NCBI GenBank assembly: GCA_021817905.1
Contig: JAKAFM010000010.1
Coordinates: 1 to 40,054 of the forward strand
Direction of reading: 5' to 3'
Source of the DNA: a bacterium
GTDB lineage: Bacteria; Patescibacteriota; Microgenomatia; UBA12405
DNA: 40,054 nucleotides
Made by a program: the position numbers and the translations under genes. Positions 34,132 to 40,054 of this stretch are shown piece by piece. The notes beneath the pieces were generated by a model. The model was not told the DNA's origin, did no database searches, and saw only the letters and a list, made by a program, of their open reading frames with translations. The number at the start of each line of letters is the position of its first letter. The stretch's first letter is position 1.

Positions 34132-35659
34132 AACGGACATTTTTGAAGCCTTGATGAGCGATCAAAAAATCCGCCGGGAGGTTTGTCGTCAGAGCCATTA
34201 CTGGTTCTTTCATGTCTATTTTAGTCACTATATTTTCCATAAAACCGCTGATTTTCAAAAACGAATTTTTGAAATAACTGAAAATGACAGCTTAAAAATG
34301 TCTACCATTGTTTCTTTTCGAGGTTCAGCCAAGTCGACCATCGTTTCTCTTTCTTATCCTATTTGGTCAATCCTAGGCAGGCAATCTAAAAAGTATCCAA
34401 TCATTATTGGTCAAACTCAAAACCAAAGTCGTCAGATGTTAAAGAATATCAAAAGCGAATTTGAGTTTAATGAATTACTAATCAAAGACTTTGGTCCATT
34501 TGAAAACAGCTCCGATTGGCGCTCCAATACTTTAGTTATTCCTAAAATTGGCGCTAGAATCACTGCCTTATCAACAGGTGAAAGTATTAGAGGGCTTCGC
34601 CATCATCAGTATCGCCCCGACTTAATTATTTGCGATGATATTGAGGATTTATCAACAGTCAAATTTCGGGAAAGTCGGGATAAAAACTATAACTGGCTGA
34701 TGGGAGATGTAATCCCGATTGGCGACATTAATACTAAGACGGTCATCATTGGCAATCTTTTGCATGAGGATTCCTTGATGATGAGACTAAAAGAGCATCT
34801 TCAGATTAAAAAGGACATGGTAGGAACCTATGACGAGTTCCCTCTGATAGACGTGAGTGGAAGATGTTTATGGCCAGACAAATTTCCTACATCAAGAGAA
34901 ATAGACGAGCTTAAACTCAAGATTCCAGATCGAGTGACTTTTGAACGAGAGTACCTTCTTCATATTATTGCCGATGGCAATCAAGTCATTAATAGAAGTT
35001 GGATTAAGTATTATGACCCTTCCGATATTCCCAATCCTGATGTTGTCAAACCCAGAATGATTGTTGTTGGTCTCGATTTGGCAATTTCTGAAAAATCCAC
35101 CGCTGATTTTACCGCCATGATTCCTGCCTGGGTCTATGGTTATGGTGATGAATTCAAAGCATTTATTTTACCTCAAATTGTTAATATGAGATTAAACTTT
35201 ACTCAAACGAAAGATAAGGTCAAAGATCTTAAGCAATTAATAAATAAGCCCTATGACCAAGTCAAATTTTATTGTGAATCTGTAGGGTATCAGCTCTCAC
35301 TTGTCCAACAATTGTCAGTCGAGAATATATTAATCGAAGGAGTAAATATAGGTAGCACTGACAAGCGTAGTCGACTCTGTCTTACCTCAGCTTATATCGA
35401 AGCCGGAAAAATTCTCTTCCCTAAACATGGCGCCGAAGAATTAATTGATCAATTAGTAAACTTTGGTGTCGAAAAACATGATGATTTAGTCGATGCTTTT
35501 AGTTTGGTTATCAATAAAGTCATTGAAACCGATCAAGCCTTTACCCGTTCAAACAACCCTCCGCGACCCCCAAAGTCTCATTGGGGATATGACATTCTTG
35601 GTGATTACAGAGACTTATCAAAACCTATAACCGCCGGAATATGGAATGAAAAACTTTAA
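34112..35659 (+). CDS. terminase large subunit
   Basis: VSFRGSAKSTIVSLSYPIW (Walker A-like), LIICDDIEDL (Walker B), IVVGLDLAISEKSTADFTAMI nuclease motif. Confidence 0.9.
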   Translation: MKLPQSETDIFEALMSDQKIRREVCRQSHYWFFHVYFSHYIFHKTADFQKRIFEITENDSLKMSTIVSFRGSAKSTIVSLSYPIWSILGRQSKKYPIIIGQTQNQSRQMLKNIKSEFEFNELLIKDFGPFENSSDWRSNTLVIPKIGARITALSTGESIRGLRHHQYRPDLIICDDIEDLSTVKFRESRDKNYNWLMGDVIPIGDINTKTVIIGNLLHEDSLMMRLKEHLQIKKDMVGTYDEFPLIDVSGRCLWPDKFPTSREIDELKLKIPDRVTFEREYLLHIIADGNQVINRSWIKYYDPSDIPNPDVVKPRMIVVGLDLAISEKSTADFTAMIPAWVYGYGDEFKAFILPQIVNMRLNFTQTKDKVKDLKQLINKPYDQVKFYCESVGYQLSLVQQLSVENILIEGVNIGSTDKRSRLCLTSAYIEAGKILFPKHGAEELIDQLVNFGVEKHDDLVDAFSLVINKVIETDQAFTRSNNPPRPPKSHWGYDILGDYRDLSKPITAGIWNEKL

Positions 35660-35872
35660 TTAGAAATCAAATAACTCACTTAGAGTCACACCCAAAGCCT
35701 TGGCTATTTTGTATGCAGTTTTTATAGAAATGTTTCGTCCTTGCTCAATGTCCCAAAAATATGAACGATGTAGTCCTGCAACTTCGGCCAATTTCTCCTG
35801 CGTCATATTCTTCTCTTTTCTGAGATCCTCAATTCTTTGACTTAGTTTTTGGTAAATAACATTGTAATTCAT
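35660..35872 (-). CDS. XRE-family HTH regulator, 70 aa
   Basis: KNMTQEKLAEVAGLHRSYFWDIEQGRNISIKTAYKIAKALGVTLSELF. Confidence 0.93.
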   Translation of the reverse strand: MNYNVIYQKLSQRIEDLRKEKNMTQEKLAEVAGLHRSYFWDIEQGRNISIKTAYKIAKALGVTLSELFDF

Positions 35873-35916
35873 AGCTACTTCTCCAGTAGCCTACAAAATC
35901 CCCAGTTTTTTCTTTA

Positions 35917-35930
35917 CCAGATATATCTGG
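35917..35930. promoter_or_regulatory. perfect 14-bp palindrome CCAGATATATCTGG (candidate XRE operator)
   Basis: Between divergent XRE and UDG-like genes; half-site CCAGATATA recurs at 35972-35980. Confidence 0.65.
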
Positions 35931-35967
35931 CTTTTACTCAAATTTCCATGTAATATCCTGGTAAATA

Positions 35968-36648
35968 ATGCCAGATATAACTAACTTTTTAGAAAATCCA
36001 TGGGAAGCACTCCCTAAAACGTCACCTCATATTCTTGAAGACGACCTTAATGCCTTAAGTCAATTTAATAAAACCCCTGAAAAATTAGGTTGGCACACCG
36101 AACTTCTTCCTTGTCCTTTTCTTGGGAACTACCAAAAAGCCTCAATCATATTTTTATGTCTAAATCCTGGTTATATAGAGACAAAGGATGTGGTTGACTA
36201 CAACAATGACTATTACTTCCAAGAAAGCCTAAAAACTTTGACTATGCAAAGCAACACTCCATTTTTCTGCTTAAATCCAATGGTCAATTTTTCTGGAGCT
36301 TATATTTGGTGGACAAAAATTCTTAAGCGATTGATTGATCAATTCGGATGGAAACGGCTATCCGAGAAATTAATGTGTTTACAATTTTTGGCTTATCATT
36401 CAAAAACTTACACCAACCCACCGTGCACGCTTCCTTCACAAAGTTTCACCTTTGAGATATTAAGACAAGCTATAAAGGATCAAAAGACAATAGTAATAAT
36501 GAGAAGTGAAAAACTATGGATTAAGGCCGTTCCTGAGTTGAAAGACTATCCTTACATCGAACTTAAAAATTATCGGAGGCCATTTCTAAGTGAAAGAAAC
36601 ATGGGCAAAGATAATTACGAAAACTTAATCAGATGTCTTAAATGCTAA
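35968..36648 (+). CDS. uracil-DNA-glycosylase-superfamily-like protein
   Basis: ASIIFLCLNPGYIETKD, TPFFCLNPMVNFSGAYIWWTKILKRL, IVIMRSEKLWIKAVPEL. Confidence 0.55.
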   Translation: MPDITNFLENPWEALPKTSPHILEDDLNALSQFNKTPEKLGWHTELLPCPFLGNYQKASIIFLCLNPGYIETKDVVDYNNDYYFQESLKTLTMQSNTPFFCLNPMVNFSGAYIWWTKILKRLIDQFGWKRLSEKLMCLQFLAYHSKTYTNPPCTLPSQSFTFEILRQAIKDQKTIVIMRSEKLWIKAVPELKDYPYIELKNYRRPFLSERNMGKDNYENLIRCLKC

Positions 36649-37145
36649 GGCATAAACATATATTGATATTCATCCCCTGGACCAAAGTAGTGAGACTTGT
36701 TAAGTAAAGTATCGGCCATTTCCCATGCCGTCATATTCTCAGATATCCGATAACTCGCGACGATATCAATCGAACCATCCTTACCGACAGATAGCGCGCC
36801 AGGATTACCAGCCGTTGTGTCTTTAGTATGTTCCAATGCGTACTTTAATGCTTTCTCGCTTCGAATAAAGCCGTAATATTGAAGGTTACTAATTATGGCC
36901 TCTAAAGTCGAGCCTGCTCCTGGTCTAAAATCAACCGTATCGCTTTGCTTTTGTCGTTCCAGATCTGCCTGAGTAAATCGCAATTTCTCGACAAAATAAT
37001 CCTCAACTTTCTTCGGTGATTGCCAAATTTTTCCGGGAGCTTTGAAATCATTGGCTGGAATTCGATTCTGAAAGTAGACAAAACCTGCAATCCCAGATAG
37101 CAAGATAATTAAAAATGCCAAAGCAATGATTTTATTAAGTTTCAT
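36645..37145 (-). CDS. exported/membrane-anchored protein, weak MltG N-domain resemblance
   Basis: N-terminal TM, FRPGAGSTLEAIISNLQYYGFIRSEKALKYAL. Confidence 0.5.
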   Translation of the reverse strand: MKLNKIIALAFLIILLSGIAGFVYFQNRIPANDFKAPGKIWQSPKKVEDYFVEKLRFTQADLERQKQSDTVDFRPGAGSTLEAIISNLQYYGFIRSEKALKYALEHTKDTTAGNPGALSVGKDGSIDIVASYRISENMTAWEMADTLLNKSHYFGPGDEYQYMFMP

Positions 37146-37147
37146 GC

Positions 37148-37855
37148 TTAATTATTTATACAATATTTTTCTAATAATCGATCGTATGTTGATTTTATCT
37201 CCTCGTCCTTTTTAACAGCATTAGCTATGGCATCATCTAATGATCCCTTTGTAGGCACAACTCGGTTTTGATCGTTATCTCTCCTCCAGTTTTGGCATTC
37301 AATCGACTCAGGCTTATATTTTCTACCTGACCAATTAATTTTAGCGTCAGAATGGCAATCTTGATCCATCCTCTCCCTAAAAACATCATTTTCAGTTTTA
37401 CCTATTTCATCATATAAACTTTTCAATTGACTCCCTGCGCAAATTACCATTCCATTTTTGCTTGGCATCCCGTATTGTTTTTTTAAATCCAGAGCTAAAC
37501 GGGGGATGGGTAAAGTTCTATATTTTTGGTAATACTCTTGTTCGTATTTATTTAATTGTGCTTTGTCGTTCAATATTTGATTTATAAGCCCCTTGTCCGT
37601 GATTCCAAAAAATTTACCTAATATTTCTTCATTAATGACTGATTTCGGTTTAGCTATGGTTGGTTTTGTGATTGCTGTAGGTTTTACTGTAGAAGTCGGT
37701 TCCTTGTCTATATCTGTCGGGATATTACTTGGAATCTGAATTATTGTCGGGGTTAGATTTACTTTAATCTCAGGTGTATTGTGACCAATGCCGAATAAAC
37801 TAGAGAATGCCAAAAATATCGATGCAAAAAAGGCTTTCATGGCGTATTTTACCAC
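37148..37855 (-). CDS. exported hypothetical protein
   Basis: Signal peptide, Thr/Pro-rich linker, C-terminal domain with several Cys. Confidence 0.55.
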   Translation of the reverse strand: MVKYAMKAFFASIFLAFSSLFGIGHNTPEIKVNLTPTIIQIPSNIPTDIDKEPTSTVKPTAITKPTIAKPKSVINEEILGKFFGITDKGLINQILNDKAQLNKYEQEYYQKYRTLPIPRLALDLKKQYGMPSKNGMVICAGSQLKSLYDEIGKTENDVFRERMDQDCHSDAKINWSGRKYKPESIECQNWRRDNDQNRVVPTKGSLDDAIANAVKKDEEIKSTYDRLLEKYCINN

Positions 37856-37903
37856 TAATTCATCTAGCTAGATTTCTATAAACCATGCGGTACAGTCATA
37901 TCA

Positions 37904-39265
37904 ATGGATAAACCAAAGACTGGAAAGACACGAGAAACAGAACAAATCAAATATTGTCTGTATGCTCGTAAATCAACCGAATCGGATGAACGTCAAGCCA
38001 TGTCGATTGATTCTCAAATTAAAGAAATGACCGATCTCGCCGTTCGGGATGGATTAATAATCAAAGAAGTTAGGCACGAAAGTCATTCGGCTAAATCATC
38101 AGGACTTAGGCCAGTATTTAATCAATTGCTTATCGATATCAAAAACGGAGTTTTTAACGCCATTCTTACTTGGGCTCCCGACAGATTAAGTAGAAACGCA
38201 GGGGATCTGGGAACGTTAGTTGATCTGATGGATCAAGGTAAATTAGCGACCATTCGAACTTTTTCCCAATCATTTTCCAATAATCCCAACGAGAAATTCT
38301 TACTAATGATTTTATGTTCACAAGCCAAGCTAGAAAATGATAATCGGGGGATCAATGTTAAAAGAGGCCTTCGTGCCAAATGCGAAGCGGGGTGGCGGCC
38401 AGGATCTGCCCCCGTGGGTTATATCAATCGATTAACCGAAAATCGAATCGCTTATGTTGATATTGATCCGGAAAGGGCTCCAATCGTCAAAGAAATTTTT
38501 GAAAGAGTTGTGAATCAAGGCCAAAGTGGTCGAACTATCAAGTATTGGCTTGATAAAACCGGATTTAGAACTCGAGTTGGTAAACGAATGGCAATAAGCG
38601 AAGTTTATCGTGTACTAAGAAAACACTTTTATTACGGTATGTTCGAATTCCCAGAAGAAAGTGGCAAATGGTATCAAGGCAAGCATCCACCAATAATTAC
38701 CAAAGAATTATTTGATCAAGCTCAAAGAATTTTGGCTGTTCCTCCTAAAGATTGGAGTAAAAAAGACTTTCCATTCAAAATGCTCCTAAAATGTGGCCAA
38801 TGCGGTGCCAGTATCACCGCCGAAGAGAAATATAAAAAGTTAATTAACGGAAAATTCAAACGACATGTTTACTATCACTGTACTCGATCACTCGATTACG
38901 ATTGTGACGAACCTTATATCACCGAAGACGATTTGGTCAGACAATTATTAGTCAAAATAAATGAAATTGAATTCGATCAAAAGGCAGTTGATGAAAAAAT
39001 GAAGCAAGAGATTGAGCGATATCATCGGCTAAGATCTGATGTGCTTCATCAGGAAATGTTTGAGCAACAAATGGAAGTAATGGACTATCCAATCATTAAA
39101 GAAAAATCGCCTGAGCAAAGAGTTAGAGAATATGTAATTCATGTCCTCAAAACAGGCTTCTCAGAAGAAAAGCAGGAAATATTGGCATTATTCAAAACAA
39201 GGTTTATTTTGAAAGACAAACAAATTAATATTTCCCCGAGGTCAGAGATCAACCTCGGGGAATAA
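37904..39265 (+). CDS. large serine recombinase (resolvase/recombinase/zinc-ribbon)
   Basis: YCLYARKSTESDERQAMSIDSQIKEM, ILTWAPDRLSRNAGDLGTLVDLMD, zinc ribbon LLKCGQCGASITAE...YYHCTRSLDYDC. Confidence 0.94.
   Translation: MDKPKTGKTRETEQIKYCLYARKSTESDERQAMSIDSQIKEMTDLAVRDGLIIKEVRHESHSAKSSGLRPVFNQLLIDIKNGVFNAILTWAPDRLSRNAGDLGTLVDLMDQGKLATIRTFSQSFSNNPNEKFLLMILCSQAKLENDNRGINVKRGLRAKCEAGWRPGSAPVGYINRLTENRIAYVDIDPERAPIVKEIFERVVNQGQSGRTIKYWLDKTGFRTRVGKRMAISEVYRVLRKHFYYGMFEFPEESGKWYQGKHPPIITKELFDQAQRILAVPPKDWSKKDFPFKMLLKCGQCGASITAEEKYKKLINGKFKRHVYYHCTRSLDYDCDEPYITEDDLVRQLLVKINEIEFDQKAVDEKMKQEIERYHRLRSDVLHQEMFEQQMEVMDYPIIKEKSPEQRVREYVIHVLKTGFSEEKQEILALFKTRFILKDKQINISPRSEINLGE
39232..39262 (+). terminator. 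perfect 11-bp hairpin TTCCCCGAGGT-n9-ACCTCGGGGAA at the 3' end of the recombinase CDS
   Basis: Perfect inverted repeat ending immediately before the TAA stop. Confidence 0.5.
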
Positions 39266-39275
39266 GGATCTAACT

Positions 39276-39551
39276 CTAGATCAAGTTATTACTTTTGGCA
39301 CTGTTATTTTTCCAGTTTAGAGGTTGAAGATTGGAATAATGATCAGATCCACCCAATGAAGCCGGGATGATGTGGTCGATCTCCCACCCATATTCGGAGT
39401 TTCGATTACCATAGTCAACAAATCGCATTGCAGTGCCGTATTTATCGAAGCGATATTCGTTACTGACATCGACACCGTTCCTGGTGGCGGGTCCGCCCTT
39501 ATTCCAAACTAATAATTTAACTTGATCACTAATTGAAATTTGAGTAAACAT
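39276..39551 (-). CDS. HNH endonuclease
   Basis: GWEIDHIIPASLGGSDHYSNLQPLNWKNNSAKSNN. Confidence 0.9.
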   Translation of the reverse strand: MFTQISISDQVKLLVWNKGGPATRNGVDVSNEYRFDKYGTAMRFVDYGNRNSEYGWEIDHIIPASLGGSDHYSNLQPLNWKNNSAKSNNLI

Positions 39552-39617
39552 TTTAAAATAGAAAAAATATAAATTGCAAAATCCTCCAGAACCGATACAA
39601 TGAAAGTTGAAGTGGAA

Positions 39618-39656
39618 AAGACGTCTGAGAAGATTTTATCTTAGGCGTCTTTTTTA
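39618..39656 (+). terminator. Rho-independent terminator hairpin
   Basis: aagacgtctgaga-agattta-tcttaggcgtctt followed by T-run. Confidence 0.6.
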
Positions 39657-40054
39657 TTTGGATAATTTGGGCATATTTTAATTTAACCTGTAAATACGCC
39701 AGGTGTTAAGAACAAACAACATCTAACGTCAACATTAATATACATACCGCATCCCCAACTTTCAATTAGCATTAACTGTATCAGACTGCTAAGTTCGACC
39801 CAAAAACATCCCCTCGGGGACATGGGTCTGGAACCAAATTGAAGCTAAACAGGAACAACTAAAAAAATGGTTAGGGGAGTAGCATCACCTGTATTATATG
39901 GAAAAATACGGAACAACTGAAGATTGGCGGAGAGGGCACCGTTTAAATTTGGTCACTTTATTAATTTGATTCTGCCTGTATTTGCCTTAATAGTATTCAA
40001 ATGACTAGGTGAAGAGTAAAATGTAGTTCATGAAAAAAGTTATAGTTGTCCCTA

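Noticed and set aside
39780-39990. Possible coding remnants near the right edge (..RPKNIPSGTWVWNQIEAKQEQLKKWLGE*, MEKYGTTEDWRRGHRLNLVTLLI*)
   Set aside because: Too short and interrupted by stops; cannot be assigned without a homology search.

Overview
This AT-rich window looks like a chromosome segment from a Candidate Phyla Radiation (Microgenomates-like) bacterium. That placement is an inference from gene size, the short AlaRS and many TATAAT boxes sitting directly before start codons. Positions 1-13 kb hold mostly ordinary genes: a DUF2207 fragment, a RecD-like helicase, peroxiredoxin, zwf, DUF5666, cupredoxin, ABC-F, VOC, YdcF, a large membrane protein, YggT, isochorismatase and a nucleotidyltransferase. 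Positions 13-15 kb hold a probably frameshifted membrane-protein gene flanked by two 43-nt near-identical direct repeats. Positions 15.1-19.1 kb hold a NUDIX gene followed by a tightly packed operon: alpha/beta-hydrolase–NTase fusion, NUDIX, SpoT-like HD, second HD, NTase. Positions 19.1-28.4 kb hold a GT2, a short AlaRS followed by tRNA-Ala(UGC), and a translationally coupled cluster: radical SAM/SPASM, DegT aminotransferase, PIG-L deacetylase, TIM-barrel isomerase, SDR, APH-like kinase, divergent NTase. I could not match this cluster to a named pathway. Positions 28.5-31.1 kb hold a four-gene CBASS-like operon: Cas2-like protein, TM protein, CD-NTase, and an E2-like protein with a C-terminal SEC-C motif. 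It is divergent from an XRE + ImmA/IrrE pair across a near-perfect 22-bp palindrome. Positions 32.4-39.6 kb look like a mobile element: ParB-methyltransferase, small and large terminase, XRE, UDG-like protein, two exported proteins, large serine recombinase and HNH nuclease, with no capsid or portal genes visible. The most interesting items are the Cas2-like/E2–SEC-C CBASS variant, the radical-SAM/aminotransferase/deacetylase/kinase cluster, and the terminase-bearing element without structural genes.
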